Counted from the first letter of the stretch, positions 1 through 12,368 are shown. The stretch: DNA of 64,000 nucleotides from Zelopaecilomyces penicillatus (GCA_005765155.1 VCCP01000006.1:1438501-1502500); one strand, 5' to 3'. The notes: generated from the sequence alone by a model not told the origin. Made by a program: numbers and translations.

Positions 1-541
1 AAAGCTCTTTTTGTGAAGATTGTACCATTTTGAATGAAGCTTGGAGCTGGAGTGAGTATTCATCGTGATACTTGCAGTCCATTCTGAAAGCAGGCAAGCA
101 GACTAGAGAGTTGCCTCTGAGGAAATGCTTTCTTTGTCTGCTTTCCTTTGAACTTTTGGTTTGTGTTTGCGTATTCATTGTCCAGTCATTCCTTTGTCAA
201 AATATTTAATCTCGGTACGTAGTCGTACATAATTGGTAGGAGGGGAAGTATCACTTGTCAGGTTGTCACTACTCTGGCACAAAGGGTCAACTCGCTTATT
301 AAGCCTCGGCACCATAGAGATAAAAGCTCCGATAAGCCGCCATCTCGAAATCACCCACCTCGGACTCGAAACTGCGCAGCAGAAACCGTCACGAAAACTG
401 CCCTGCCCCCAGCCATTGAGGCTCAACAATGGGCTGCGAGGCACTGGCTGCCACCTGTAATTCTTCTTCCTTGCCTAAACCTTTCTTCCTTCAAACTCCT
501 AGAAATCCGCATAATACCAATCCCTCTTAAACACGATCATC
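1..541. other. upstream region of pantothenate synthetase gene
   Basis: No convincing coding region is visible; the short open frames on both strands look random. The last 80 bases before the start codon at 542 are rich in pyrimidines (about 462-500), as is common around fungal transcription starts. The stretch probably holds the promoter and leader of the pantothenate synthetase gene. Confidence 0.5.
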
Positions 542-1708
542 ATGCTGCGGTCTTCGTTCCGCTCACAGCTCGGCCTGCGGGCTGCTGCTGCTACTGCCGT
601 GTCTGCTGCTACCATTGCTCGACCCCAGCAACAGCAGCGCTCAGCATTTCTCAGGACCTTGCGAACTGTTACTGAAACAATCCCAAAGACTCCCATTCGA
701 GTCCTGCGCAGCCTTGAGGTCGTTCGAAAATGGAGAAAGCCGCATGTGGTCAACCATCGCAGCGTCGGCCTCGTCCCGACTATGGGTGCTCTTCATGAGG
801 GCCATTTCGCTCTAATTAGAGCTGCTGCTCGTGAAAATCACCATGTTGTTGTCAGCATCTATGTCAATCCAGCCCAGTTTGGCATCCGTGAGGATCTTGC
901 CTCATACCCTGTTACCTGGGACGCCGATACTGCAGCTCTTGCCCGGCTGGACCGGGAGCTCGCCGATGATGGTGGTAATCTCGGCCGCATCTCGGCCGTG
1001 TTTGCGCCGACCACCTCCGAGATCTACCCTTCAGGCTTCCCCGGACAAGAGATTGATAGCAAGGGTAGCTTTGTCACCATCACACCCGTTGCTGAAGTGC
1101 TCGAAGGCGCCAGTCGACCAACCTTCTTCCGCGGCGTTGCGACCGTGTGCATGAAGCTCTTCAACATTGTCCAGCCTGACCGTGTCTACTTTGGCCAGAA
1201 AGATGTACAGCAGACGGTCGTTATTCGACGCATGGTCCAAGACTTCATGATGCCCACTGAGGTCGTCGTTTGCCCTACTGAGCGTGAGCCCAGCGGTCTT
1301 GCCCTGAGCTCGAGAAACGTCTATCTCGGCCCTCGCCGGCGCAAGGTTGCCCTTGTTCTTAGCAACGCCCTTCAAACCGCGGAGAATCTCTATAAAAATG
1401 GTCATCTCGATCGGGCCACTCTTCTGGGAGCAGCAAATGAAGTTACAAAGGCCGTGTTGCAGACGCAATCCAAGCTTGCTCCAGAACAACGTGCGACATA
1501 CGAGGTCGACTATATCTCGCTTGCTGACCCTGATTCTTTGCAAGAGGTTGATACTGTGGATCCTACCAAGGGCGCCGTTCTAAGTGGAGCTATCAAAATG
1601 TTACCTGTGGAGAAGCCACAAGAAGGGGAGGATCTGGGTCACTCAGGGGGCCCAGCAGTGAGATTGATTGACAATATCATCTTATCTCCAAAGGCTAAGG
1701 AGATCTGA
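542..1708 (+). CDS. PAN6: pantothenate synthetase (pantoate--beta-alanine ligase)
   Basis: The protein has 388 residues in a single exon. It joins pantoate to beta-alanine with ATP, the last step of pantothenate synthesis and so a source of coenzyme A. The PanC signature is clear: VPTMGALHEGH at about 78-88 carries the HIGH-type nucleotide site, followed by YVNPAQF, by YFGQKDVQQ near residue 220 and by LSSRN, the KMSKS-equivalent loop. Compared with bacterial PanC (about 280 residues) it has some 70 extra N-terminal residues, rich in Ala, Arg and Ser with no acidic residue in the first 40, which looks like a mitochondrial presequence. A Gly/Asn insertion (around ADDGGNLG) and a C-terminal extension are also present. 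The start at 542 is the first ATG of the frame. The gene converges on the acyltransferase gene, with 191 bp between the stop codons. Confidence 0.95.
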   Translation: MLRSSFRSQLGLRAAAATAVSAATIARPQQQQRSAFLRTLRTVTETIPKTPIRVLRSLEVVRKWRKPHVVNHRSVGLVPTMGALHEGHFALIRAAARENHHVVVSIYVNPAQFGIREDLASYPVTWDADTAALARLDRELADDGGNLGRISAVFAPTTSEIYPSGFPGQEIDSKGSFVTITPVAEVLEGASRPTFFRGVATVCMKLFNIVQPDRVYFGQKDVQQTVVIRRMVQDFMMPTEVVVCPTEREPSGLALSSRNVYLGPRRRKVALVLSNALQTAENLYKNGHLDRATLLGAANEVTKAVLQTQSKLAPEQRATYEVDYISLADPDSLQEVDTVDPTKGAVLSGAIKMLPVEKPQEGEDLGHSGGPAVRLIDNIILSPKAKEI

Positions 1709-1899
1709 AGGTTCGCATGTAAATTGGCAAAGCGACTTGGCTAGCCTTTCAAGGGCTTAATGATGAGCCCTATTCCGCATCCTGTAGCGTTGGTTAGTTT
1801 TTTATGGAGTTTTAGGAGGACCTGTTAGTCCAATTTCAGGTCTCATGTTGGTATATAAATCGTGGGTATACATTTCATGTCTGGTGTACAACATAATAT

Positions 1900-4520
1900 C
1901 TACAAATTTGCCCTTCCTTCTTGTTTTCGCCTCCTCTTTGAATCCTTGACGCTGCGCTTCAATGCTTCCTGGTCCTCCTGACTGAGTTTACTGGGCACTC
2001 GTCCCTTGCCGCCCTTTTCTGCCTCTCTCGTTTCGGCAAATAGCTTGCTTCCCATCTCATCCGTCAAACGGAGCACCCGAGAGCTCACTGTGGCACCATC
2101 GCGTCGGTTCTTGCCCTCGCGGCGAGAGCTGGAGATCTTCTCCGTGAAGTCCCACAACTTACCTTCCGCCAACAGTAGACCGCTAACAGGATCACGCGGG
2201 GGTCGCCATGAAGGGTCAAGTTGAATTCTTGGTGGGATCTTGGGGTCCTTGGATTTGACGACATGGATCATATGATCCTGTTGGAAGCGTGCGTATGTGT
2301 TTTTCAGCGTCTCTTTATTGACAGCCTCGAAATAGGAGAGGTCACCCTGATGATAGAGTGTTTTCCCCAACTGCGATAACATCGTTAGTCTTTTCATCTA
2401 CACAAACATAGCAAAACACAGCACTTACAAGCTGGGCGGTATTTTGTGCCTTGGCTTCCTCAATCCAAATATCAACTTCTTCATCGAGCGGCGGTGTCAG
2501 GCCCATAAGCGATACGGCAGCCAGCCAACTAGCCTCGATAAAGGGCCATATGAGAAAGCAATAAAAGTCAAAATTCTCACGTCCAGCTTTCCTTTCCTCG
2601 TCCGAAAGGCCAACCGTGGTGATACGGCCATCCTCATCGCGGTCAAGCCGAACAACATGATCAGTCTCAAGACCATGCAAAGTAGTCTCTAAATTCACCA
2701 CGAGGCCAGCACCAGAGAAGATGAATTCACCTCGGAAAAGTGATGACAGAAACAAGACTTGTGCCTTAAGATCCTCATATGAAATGTCCTGCACAGCAGC
2801 ACCGCCACCACGCTTAACACGGGTATACATGGCTGCACTGACCAGAGCCTCGTATATGAAGAGATGTATCGTCATGTTGCGGTAGAACGAGAGCTGGAAT
2901 CGATCGACAGCATAGTAAGTTGGCTCCGCCAGGCCATCAACTATGCCAACGAGGTCTTTGCCTAATACTTCCAGACCACGATCTATGATCTCAGAGAGTG
3001 GAGCGTTGCCAAAGTGGGCAACCCGTCCTCCCTTGGCACGAACACGGCAAGTCAGCCAGTCTACACGACGAATCAATTCTTGCTTTCCCACGCCGCGGCC
3101 ACGGAGCGTGAGCAAAACTGTTCCTATCAAAGCCGTGGGCATAACAACTGACACGGCGTTGATATTTCCCAACACTTTGTAGCCCATGGTACGAAGTAAT
3201 CTCTCACGAACAGCTCTGACTTCAGGGTTTTGATGATCAGAGTCCAGGCCAGCAGGTACACTCGGAAGACGCGAGAGCTGATCGTCAATAAATTTTCGTA
3301 GGCTCCATGGCTCATGAAACCGCACATCCACTCTTCCTAATTGCAGTGATAGAACTGAAGAACCACCGGAGAGAAAATCAGCCAAGTTCTCTTTTTTCTT
3401 GGGCATGCCAAGCAACTCGGTTACGTAGCCCTCAGTTTCAATAACCTTGTCATACTGTGTGCTGACAGGGCATATGATGGTATCCTCGACGCGGCCAGAC
3501 AGGATGCTGTCCAAGATGAAGCTGAGAATACCGAATTTTGGAGGGAGGAGTTTGCCCGTTCGTGATCGGCCGCCTTCAATGAAACATTCAAAATTATAGC
3601 CTTCCTGAAGCAGTGTATCAATGTAGGATTGGACCAAGGACGTATACAGCGCGTCATCTCCAAATGATCTTCTGATCCACATAGCTCCAGCATGTTGCAA
3701 GAAATTACCCACCACAGGCATGTTGAGATTATCTCCTGCCACAACGACCGGCAAAGTCAGCCCCAGACGATAGCATATGAGCTGTAAGGAGACATAATCA
3801 ACGTGTGATCGATGGCTTGGTAGGAACACAATGCTTTGCTTCTTCTTCGCGGCCAGATCGGCCACTTTCCTTAACCGAAGCACTTCCTCGCTAGAAACGT
3901 GAATTCCTTGGTGATAAGCCCGCGTCAATAGCTGTGTAGTTGTGTAGTATGCACCGCGAATAAATGTCTTGCTTTCCATCTTACAGATCATGTCGTCCGT
4001 AAGCTTCGCTGCGACCTCTTGCAATGCACCCTCGAGTAGGCTCCGTCTCTGAGTCCGCTTTGATTCGTAGTCCTTGTCGTCTTTGTTCAACAATCCTTCC
4101 CTTTCCTCAACAGCTACGCGGTCCATAGCCAACTGAGCTATGCGCTTTTGAAGCAACGGAGCCGAAAGCACTAGCGACTTCATGTTGTCGGAGAAGCCGG
4201 AATAGAAAACAGGTTGACCAATAACACGGTCGTAGGCGCGCCATCCTTGGCCCGAGACGTAGAGGGAGACTTCACGAAGGAACCTGGGATAAGTGTATTA
4301 GCGCAGGGCAACAGGGCAAGCATGAACAATGGCCTGCTCACTGAAGAGGTTCAGAGCGAAATGAGGCGAATTGATTCATTAGTGCTTCTTCCTTGTCGTC
4401 CTGAGCCCCTCCAGAAGGCTCTACATAGCCACTGGGCTGCAGGGTGATCTCGTCGCCCAAGATCTGGAGATCGGGAGCCGAGTTGTTGGTCGCATCGTTG
4501 AGGTCATCGTCTTGGGCCAT
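1900..4520 (-). CDS. PlsB/DHAPAT-like glycerol-3-phosphate (or dihydroxyacetone-phosphate) acyltransferase
   Basis: I read three exons: 4520-4342, 4283-2429 and 2370-1900, with introns 4284-4341 and 2371-2428 (58 bp each, donors GTGAGC and GTAAGT). The frame closes exactly to give 834 residues. The family moves a fatty acyl group from acyl-CoA to glycerol-3-phosphate or DHAP, the first step of glycerolipid (or ether lipid) synthesis. The four acyltransferase blocks are present: HRSHVD (H217, D222; catalytic HX4D), then GDNLNMPVVGN, FIEGGRSRTGK at 294-304 and ICPVSTQYDKVIE at about 330. The blocks resemble bacterial PlsB and animal GNPAT more than the small PlsC enzymes. The protein ends in RANL, close to the KANL peroxisomal signal of catalase. 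A basic Lys/Arg-rich stretch precedes it. Which acceptor it uses cannot be told from sequence. Confidence 0.9.
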
Positions 4521-5050
4521 AGTATCGCAATGTCTGGCGCCGGATAGACGCGGTTTTGGTATCGTGTAGACAGGACTATAAAATTACAATTGCACGAGTA
4601 GCATCATGTCAACTAGCAGTTTGATGCTATTCTCCAGAAACGAGTGGTTTGTGTAAGAAGAAGAGAGATGGGAATGGATGGCTGGTCACTGATACCGATG
4701 AGGCAAGATGCTTGTGGGGCTGTCTGGAGCAGCGACAGAGCAAGGAGCTTAAGCCGAGGGCATGTGAACATGCATGAAGAATGTGGGCGCTTCGGCGCTA
4801 TAAAGCCTGTAATTATAGTGCGGTGATGACCTATAACATTGAGCGCTGGAGATTTGCAGGCGAAGCTTGGACCAGCTACGTCGGCCGCGTCCGACAACTT
4901 TATGCTTCCTTATCCTCTATCTTTTGGCGCCTGCGATAAGAAATCGCCTAGATTGAATTTATATCCAGAGTACAAAGAAGCGTAACCAGCGTTTGAAATC
5001 TCTACCAAGAGTACAATACTGTCGCCTCTACACTTCTCAGGGTCCTCAAG
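4521..5050. promoter_or_regulatory. divergent promoter between acyltransferase and POP4 genes
   Basis: This 530-bp interval separates two start codons facing away from each other, so it must hold both promoters and leaders. No coding potential is evident. An AT-rich TTTATATCC element lies near 4958, about 90 bp before the POP4 start; whether it acts as a TATA box is unknown. Confidence 0.5.
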
Positions 5051-5725
5051 ATGGCAGCCTCAGCTCAGAAGCTCACACAAGAACTACTCTTGCGAGCACA
5101 CTCCCCCGACAGTGCCAATCGCATCTACAGCGAAAAGATCCAGCATAGGACCCTGCACCTTCGGCCAACATCACCACCACCATCCAGCATCAATGCGCGC
5201 GCTGCTCGACGGAAATCGCGGCAGCAGGTCAAGGCTAAGGCCAAACTACGACCAAAACCTTTGTCGTCGCGTGAGCGCCGACAACTTGGTCTTTACGATA
5301 TCCCCAAGGAGGGCCAAAAGTACGAACTCTACGAGCCTGTGAACAAGCTGTGGATGGGTTACGCACAAGAAATCTTAGGGAACGACCTTTATTCTGGAGG
5401 ACCTGGGGCAGCTGCCAAGCTAGCCAGTGCTGAATTCCACGGAGCAGAAGTTGAAGTGGTCAGGAGTCGTTGCCCTGGCAGAGTCGGGGTCAAAGGTATC
5501 GTTGTAAGGGACCGCAAATTTGTTTTCGAAATCATCACGAAAAAAAGGGGATTGAAGAAGATCCCGAAGGAGGGTACCATGTTTCGCGTCGAGGTCCTTG
5601 CTTCCGAAGAACTTGCACTTGCGGAAAAGAAGTTTGCATTTGAAATTTTAGGAGATCAACTTATGCTTCGATCTGCAGATCGAGCCAACCGAAAATTCAA
5701 ATCGCATTTTCTGAAAACACTTTGA
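5051..5725 (+). CDS. POP4: RNase P/MRP protein subunit Pop4 (Rpp29)
   Basis: The protein has 224 residues in a single exon. Pop4/Rpp29 is a core protein of nuclear RNase P (tRNA 5' end maturation) and RNase MRP (rRNA processing). A basic, disordered-looking N-terminal third (rich in Arg/Lys, about 45-85) leads into the family landmark SRERRQLGLYDIPKEGQKYE and LWMGYAQEI. Next comes the Sm-like beta barrel (UPF0086, about 85-215) with FHGAEVEVVRSRCPGRVGVKGIVV, RDRKFVFEIIT, and the C-terminal FEILGDQLMLRSADRANRKFK. The length agrees with other ascomycete Pop4 proteins. The start at 5051 is the first ATG in frame and sits in a CCTCAAGATGG context. It is divergent from the acyltransferase gene. 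Confidence 0.93.
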   Translation: MAASAQKLTQELLLRAHSPDSANRIYSEKIQHRTLHLRPTSPPPSSINARAARRKSRQQVKAKAKLRPKPLSSRERRQLGLYDIPKEGQKYELYEPVNKLWMGYAQEILGNDLYSGGPGAAAKLASAEFHGAEVEVVRSRCPGRVGVKGIVVRDRKFVFEIITKKRGLKKIPKEGTMFRVEVLASEELALAEKKFAFEILGDQLMLRSADRANRKFKSHFLKTL

Positions 5726-7607
5726 GGGCCCTCCTACTTACTCGACTCGACACACATCAACCCCTATGCTCTGCTCTTGACGCCCCCGACATGGCGCTGA
5801 ATGAGGCCACTTTAGCTTTACATGCATTACATGACAGCTTTTTATAAAACCAACTACGCTGCGGACAGAGTTTAAGCCATCTGAGGCAGGCATTGGAACT
5901 TCCACCACCATGCACATGCCATGGCAAAGGCTACTAGGCTACAAGGAAGTCCAAGGCAGGAATCCAATCCAGACGAATCGACTTCGTTCAATTCATCTAG
6001 CTCTCCCCCACCAAGATCAAGATCGGCAACCAATATGTTTTCAGCGTTTATTTGCGGCTACTCTTAAGGCTCTGAACGTCTGAGACGTTTGCGCCGTTAT
6101 TATGCTTGACCAGACGCAATCGCACAGGCTCTCAATCGAAGCGATTTCCCAAGAGCGATTTAAACTTGTGATCATGTTTCGCTCAGCAGCATGCCACCAT
6201 CCTGGCGCAAATCTTGAGCTAGGCAACTTTACGAGGCTTTATGTGGGTAACATGCAGCAGCAACCCTACTTTCTTCTTTTCTGGTAAAGTCTTGAGCCTC
6301 TGGTTGTATTTTTGATTCTAAGGCAGCGGTCAGCGGTTCGTCGCTATACCAACTTTATGGTGATCAACCTGAACATTTTGAGCTGGATTATAGCCCTAGA
6401 TAGGACTCTATTGGGCAGTTTCTGACAGCTACTCATTCAAATTTAAATCAGGTTCAATAAGTGGGTGATGGCTAATGCCAAGGAGAGATCAAACCTAGCA
6501 GCTTTGGGATGACATGGCTTGGACGCATATAATCACTTATGGGCAGCTTTGTCATCAGCCAAACAAGTTCTCTTGCTTCGATAGTATTTCAGTCTACGAA
6601 GAAATCACTATTGCAACCAACGGTACTCCCGAAGTACTCCAACGCTATCTCACGGTATCCGCCAGTGCCCTTGATCGCGGTCGACCCTACTTGCTGGCAC
6701 AGCATCACTTCTACGCTCAACACATACGAATGGACACTGGGTACAATTGCGGTGCTTTTGGGGATCAAACCTGGTATGTGCGCTCGCTGGGACATTGCAA
6801 ACTGCTAAGGATACCTACGCATCTATGTACGTATGTATCCGAGCAAACGAGGGCAATTGTCAAAGCGCAAGGGGCAAGATTACGGTCAGCACGAGATGAG
6901 GTGTTACCAGTATGCGAGGGCGTGAAACCTCCTATAACAAACACTACAGGTATATAATCGTGGTTGGTGTTACTGCGTGCCTGAATTCACGTAACCCATG
7001 CAGTGCGTATACATTGATCGCCGCGCCTGGTCGCCTGGCTATTTGTAATAGCTCATCCGCCCATATTGCTTATCATCGTTAAAGTTGCCTTGATATTGTT
7101 TCCTGTTATGCAGGACATGAACTTACCTTAATCCAATCGCTTTTCCACTTGACACCTGACACGAGACCCACTACAGGATCCCTTGATTAGGATTCAGCCC
7201 TCTCGTAGCAGCGTCGGTTAATTATCGGAGCTACCCAATTGCAGCCTAGTGGCACCTACTTGGCGAACCTCGTGTGCGTACTGGCTGGGGAAACTATCGT
7301 ACTCCAATTTTATCTTTCCTAAACCTCAGGTTTTTGCCCCCAGCAACACGATAGCTTTTATTACATTCCGTCATCTCACGAGTCCAAATTCTCTCAACGC
7401 GACCGCATCACATCCCTGTACGCGCATCTATAATTTTGTCCATCGGTATACAAAACTCATATTTGTGATTTATCTTACGAGCCACCTTTCATTGACACCG
7501 CCCCCCTGTGTCTATTTACCAGTTATTCTGTCGTCCGGATCCGATCTCGACTAAGCGATAAATTCCCACGACTGGGAACACCACACACTCTGCATAAATC
7601 AGCAAGC
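5726..7607. other. gene-free interval before the GYF-domain gene
   Basis: This stretch of 1.9 kb has no supported gene. A 147-codon frame at 6514-6957 has no recognisable domain or protein-like composition. The last 350 bases (about 7250-7600) are rich in C and T and probably form the promoter and leader of the GYF-domain gene. Stems or repeats of note were not seen. Confidence 0.4.
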
Positions 7608-10600
7608 ATGCCGTCCAACCTCCCCTCGAGCTTCGCCTCGGCTGCTGCTGGCCAAACTGCCAATCGTGATTCAAGGGGTGGTAGAAGTGACGGACGGGGT
7701 GTTGTTGGAGGCGACTGGTGAGTTGGTGCTTTCTAGTTTGCCTTGCATGCTATTTTTTTGCGACCCTTGCCCGTGAATATCCCACTGCAAATGGTCGCCT
7801 GTATGGGCATGCTTGACATTGCAGCTCGATACCATTGTGCGGGTAGTATATAGAAGTTGCAGGCTGGATTCCACCCTCGGTCACCCCTCTTTGTGACCCG
7901 ACATCGTTCAATCACCAATTCCGTGGCTTCACCTGACTGACTTCATGCATAGGTCACGGCGAGACGGTCGCTCTGTTAACGGCACCCTTACTTTCCGCCG
8001 CTCTGCCACAACACCTCTGGGCCAGCCCTCAAACGCTCCCCCCGCCACCGATAGTAACGCGGTCCAACCACCTAGCGCCGAGACATCGATTGCACATCTT
8101 CCGCCTTATGAGGTTGGGCCATCCCGCTACACAAAGGACGACCTACTCGAGATGTTCCGATCTCAAAAGACCAACGATATGACATCCCGTTTATTTATAT
8201 CAGGTTGGAATCCCGATGTCCCCCACACTAATAACGTGAGGGGATGGGCAAAGAGCAACGACAATCATTTGCCACAGGAGCCCGGTACTTGTTGGGATTC
8301 TAACGGTGACACCACGCCAATGGGCTTGCAAGAGCCATCTATGGAAGAGAGGGAGGTTCGTTAATTCACAAGTAATTTGGGTATGATATTCTTAGAAGGG
8401 CTGACATATATGCAGGTCTTTTCAAACGATATTAACTCACCTCTCAAGCCACCAGCGCAAAATAAAGAGGGCCATGCAGGGAATGTAAATGGCAGAAAGG
8501 CTTCTATTTCACAGGGGTCGGGGAACACTTTTGGAGTGAATTCGCCATCGTCAGCATCACGACCAAGCACCCGCCGCCGAGAAACAGTAGACTCGAATCC
8601 GTTCAGTGGTTCCAATCTTGCGTCGCCTACCGCTAGTCGAGTGTCGCGTGAAGATCCCGCTATTTGGTTCCAGCGCAAATCTGGTGAAGCGAGAGAAGAT
8701 GAGGGAGATGGTGAACAGGTTCTTCGCGACACTCAAAACAAACTGCCACACGGGGGTCTCATGCGGTCCAATACGTCTGGCAACATTGGCATGAGTTCGA
8801 TTTGGCCCCCCTCGAACCAAACTACCCCGAGTGGTGCAGGTGGTGGAGGTTTTGGAAATTTCGCTCTGCCTTCTTCACCTGCCGTTGGTGATAAACGAGC
8901 TGGTGGCGGAAGCCGGCTTGCTCATCTCATCCCCAAAGACAATTCGGAGAATGCGGGAGGGAAAACCAACGAAGGTCAGAATTCGTTGCCTCAGCAGTCT
9001 TGGCGGTCCCGTCCTCGGACTGACACCGATCCATTTGGAGATGATGAGCTCTCTGGTAGCGCTGTTCTTGGCGGAGCACAAGATACTGAGGCCATCGGGT
9101 CCTCACAGGCCAATCGTCTGGGGGTGTTGGGTACGCCTGTAAAGGGCTCTACTAGTGATTTTGGCATGTCTGGAATCAATCTCGGTGGACAATTGGGAGA
9201 CAATGGCCCCGTTAGTCCATCTGAGACTAATCCTTACCGTAGCCCGCCAGCGGAGCGACACGGTCAAGATGATGAGGGGTCCAGTGCAGTCGACAAAAGT
9301 CATATCGCCGCCTCACAGGATCAACTTTCAAATTATGCCACTCTTCCTCGGGGGTTTGGCACTGCTCCTTTCGACGGAAGCGATCGTAGCCAGACTTCCA
9401 GCGTAGGTGCAAAAGCATACCCTCTTGGCGGCATGTCGGGATGGCCTGCACCGCTTGTTCCATCTACTGGCACTCCCGACCGGGAGCGACCTAATTTTGG
9501 TAGTGCTTTCGGCAGCTCATTGTTCAGCCCCTTGGGAGATCTTCAGTCACCTGGTCTAACCAATCTGAATGTGTTTGGGCCATCTGGCACCGGCGCAATA
9601 GGTACTGGCAGCATCGGGCGGGGAAGTAAACTCGGTTCACTTTTTCCTGCTGCGATGCAGGCTCAAATGCAAAATCATGAGCATGATAATAATCTTGCGG
9701 ATTCTATGCCTGACTTGCGCCAAGCTAATCCTCTCGGTGCTATTGGCCGAGGAACTTTTTCCATCCCCGCGCGCGACACTGAGAGCCCAATGAGGTCCAA
9801 CCGTGGAGTCTTTGAAGAACTTTTTCCTTCGAGTGACAACTCGAGAGCTCTCGGAGCATTTGGCACACCGGATCCCGGACAATCAGGTTCGAATATCCCG
9901 GTGCCGCAATCATTTACACCTATTGGTGGCGGACTGCCGTTTAGCGCTGCTCAAACTGGTGCCGAGCTTCCATCCCAGCAAGTTCGACAAATGGTCATGC
10001 CAGACAGGATGAGGTGGGTATATCTTGATCCCCAAGGACAGGTTCAAGGCCCATTCACCGGTTTGGAGATGAACGACTGGTATAAGGCCAATTTTTTCAC
10101 CCCTGATCTCCGAGTTAAGAAGGTTGAGGATCCTGAATTCGAACCTCTAGGACAGCTCATCCGACGCATTGGTAATTCCCGTGAACCATTTCTGGTTCCA
10201 CAAATTGGAATTGCTCATGGTCCACCAATGCAGACTGGGCCATTCGCCCCTGCTAATGGCAATGGGATAATCCCCCCTCTGAGTGGTGTATTTCCTAGTT
10301 TTGGAAGGACTCTGACTGCTGAAGAACAGAATAATCTTGAGCGAAGAAAACAAGAGGAACAGTTCCTTATGGCTCAGCAGAGAGATTTCGTCATGCGTCA
10401 GCAAGCATTGTCCAAATTTCAACTGCAAGGCCCCGGTCTTCAGCACCATTCTAGTGCTCATAGCCTTCAAAGCCAACCCAGCTTTGGTAGCATGACATCT
10501 CCTATCGGTGTTTCACAGCAACAGGTACCTCATCAACAGCAGCAGCAGCCCATTGGCGTCATGCCACCTGCTGCTCTCTTTGAGGGGATTGCTAACACTA

Positions 10601-12368
10601 ACGCTACGGCTCGTGCCGGTTTGGGAAACGGCGAACTTTTCCGGCCAGATGAGCTGGCTAATTTCTCCACGCTTGAACGTCAAATGCTTGCTGCTCTACA
10701 GGATGGCTCTGGCAATGCTGATGCCGGTACTCATTCTCTTGTTGCAAGCCTATTGGGTGAAGGAAGTCTTCGTTACGGCTTACCAGACACCGATCAACTG
10801 AATGAGGATCCTGAAGGCTTTCGGGACCGCCTTAGAGAGTTTGAGAACTTGCGGGCGCAGCATGATGCCGAGCAAGTTGCCAAAGTGGAACAGCAAGAAG
10901 AGAGCAGTCCTGAAGTATCGGAGGCGAGCCCTTCTGTAACTCCTGAATCTCCCACGCCACAGCCCGAACAGCATGTCACTTTCACTAAAAGCAACAAGGC
11001 ATCCAGAAAGAGAACATCTGAGGAGGCTCCATTGTCGTTGACAGAACAAGTACAAAAGGCACAGGCATCCGCTACTGCTCAGGCCCAACCAGCTGAAGCT
11101 GGCATGCCGTTGCCTTTCCCGCCCCCGTCGTCTACCACACCATTGCCGGCACCGACAGCGCAGCGTGCTCGGTCTAACCTACCAGACCAGTTCAACCGAT
11201 CTCAATCTGGTACTCCCGATGTAGCCCAGCCTCCCCCATTAGCCCCTTGGGCAAAGGATGTTGGTCAGGAAGGACAAAAGGGCCCAAGCCTGAAGGAGAT
11301 TCAAGAAGCAGAGGCTCGTAAGGCGGCTAAAGCTGAAGAGGCTGCTGTGGCGCTACGCAAGGCCACCATGGAACAAGAGGCTGCGATTCTCAGAGAGAAG
11401 GAAAAGAGCGCTGCTATTGCCGCCGCCGCCGCCGCTGCCGCTGGCCTGCCAGCCACAAGTACCTGGGGCCAAAGCTCGCCTGTTTCAGCAACTAGCCCAT
11501 GGGCCAAGCCAGGCTCTGGGAAAGGTTCAACCAAGGGAGCTACTCCTAGTGTATCCACTACCGTCACATCGTCTAGCAAGAAAACCCTCGCAGAAATTCA
11601 ACGGGAAGAAGAGCTTCGAAAGCAAAAGGCCAAAGAGGTTGCAACTTCCAGCGGTACCCCGATAAGCGTTTCGAAGAGCTATGCCAACCTCGCCGGTAAA
11701 CCCAATCACTCGCCATCACCGGTTGCCCAAACGCCCCCTGTTGCCGGCGCTGGTTGGGCCACAGTTGGTGCTGGCGGTAAAGTCAAAGGCCCAATGGGTG
11801 CACCCATTCAGTCACAGAGTCGTACAGCAAGCGCTAGCGGTATTAAACCTGTCGCAATGGCTCCTGTCAAGCTAGCACCTAAGCCCATGTCCTTTAGTGC
11901 GATTAAGTCAGATGCAAACAGTGCCATGGATGAGTTTAACAAGTGGGCTCATCGTGAGCTTTCCCGTGGTATCACAGGAGTGAACGACAGTAAGTTGACA
12001 AATATTCTATTGTTGACAATTAGATCGTCCGATTGCTAACATGATGTTAAAAAGTCACGAATTTCCAGACTACCCTCACCTACATGCCTCTTGACGTTGG
12101 AATCATCGCCGATGCCATTTATGCCAACTCCACTACCATGGATGGCCGGCATTTTGCTGAGGAGTACATCCGCCGCAAGAGGCTCGCGGAAAAGGGCGTT
12201 GTAGAGAAGCAGCCACCTGCAGAGAACAAGTCATCTAGCTCTGCTAGCGGATGGAATGAGGTTGCCAAGAAGAGCAGCAGTACCATTCAGCCAAAGGATA
12301 TCGAAGGAGCACCAATTCAGAGCGCCGGTTTTAAGGTTGTCCCTAGCCGGAAAAAGGGCAAGAAATAG
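7608..12368 (+). CDS. GYF-domain protein (Smy2/Syh1/GIGYF family)
   Basis: I read four exons: 7608-7717, 7953-8355, 8416-11989 and 12055-12368. They give 1466 residues, with introns of 235, 60 and 65 bp. The GYF domain lies at about 703-760 (RWVYLDPQGQVQGPF, GLEMNDWYKANFF, PDLRVKK) and binds proline-rich ligands. In yeast and animals this family acts in translational repression and mRNA quality control, with reported links to secretion. The rest is low complexity: Gly/Ser-rich N-terminal half, Gln-rich stretch near 880 and a charged Ala-rich coiled-coil region. It includes nine or more alanines encoded by GCC/GCT repeats at about 11417-11441. Two copies of a KLKEIQ-type motif (SLKEIQEAEARKA and TLAEIQREEELRK) are present. 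The conserved C-terminal helix lies in exon 4 (MPLDVGIIADAIY, FAEEYIRRKR). The second donor is a weak GTTCGT, but the reading frame requires it. Confidence 0.9.
11417..11441 (+). repeat. GCC/GCT trinucleotide run coding polyalanine
   Basis: A short run of GCC and GCT codons inside exon 3 of the GYF-domain gene encodes an uninterrupted alanine tract. Such runs vary in length between strains and could serve as a marker. Confidence 0.7.

Noticed and set aside
6514..6957. 147-codon plus-strand frame
   Set aside because: Composition is not protein-like, no motif, no intron or leader context.
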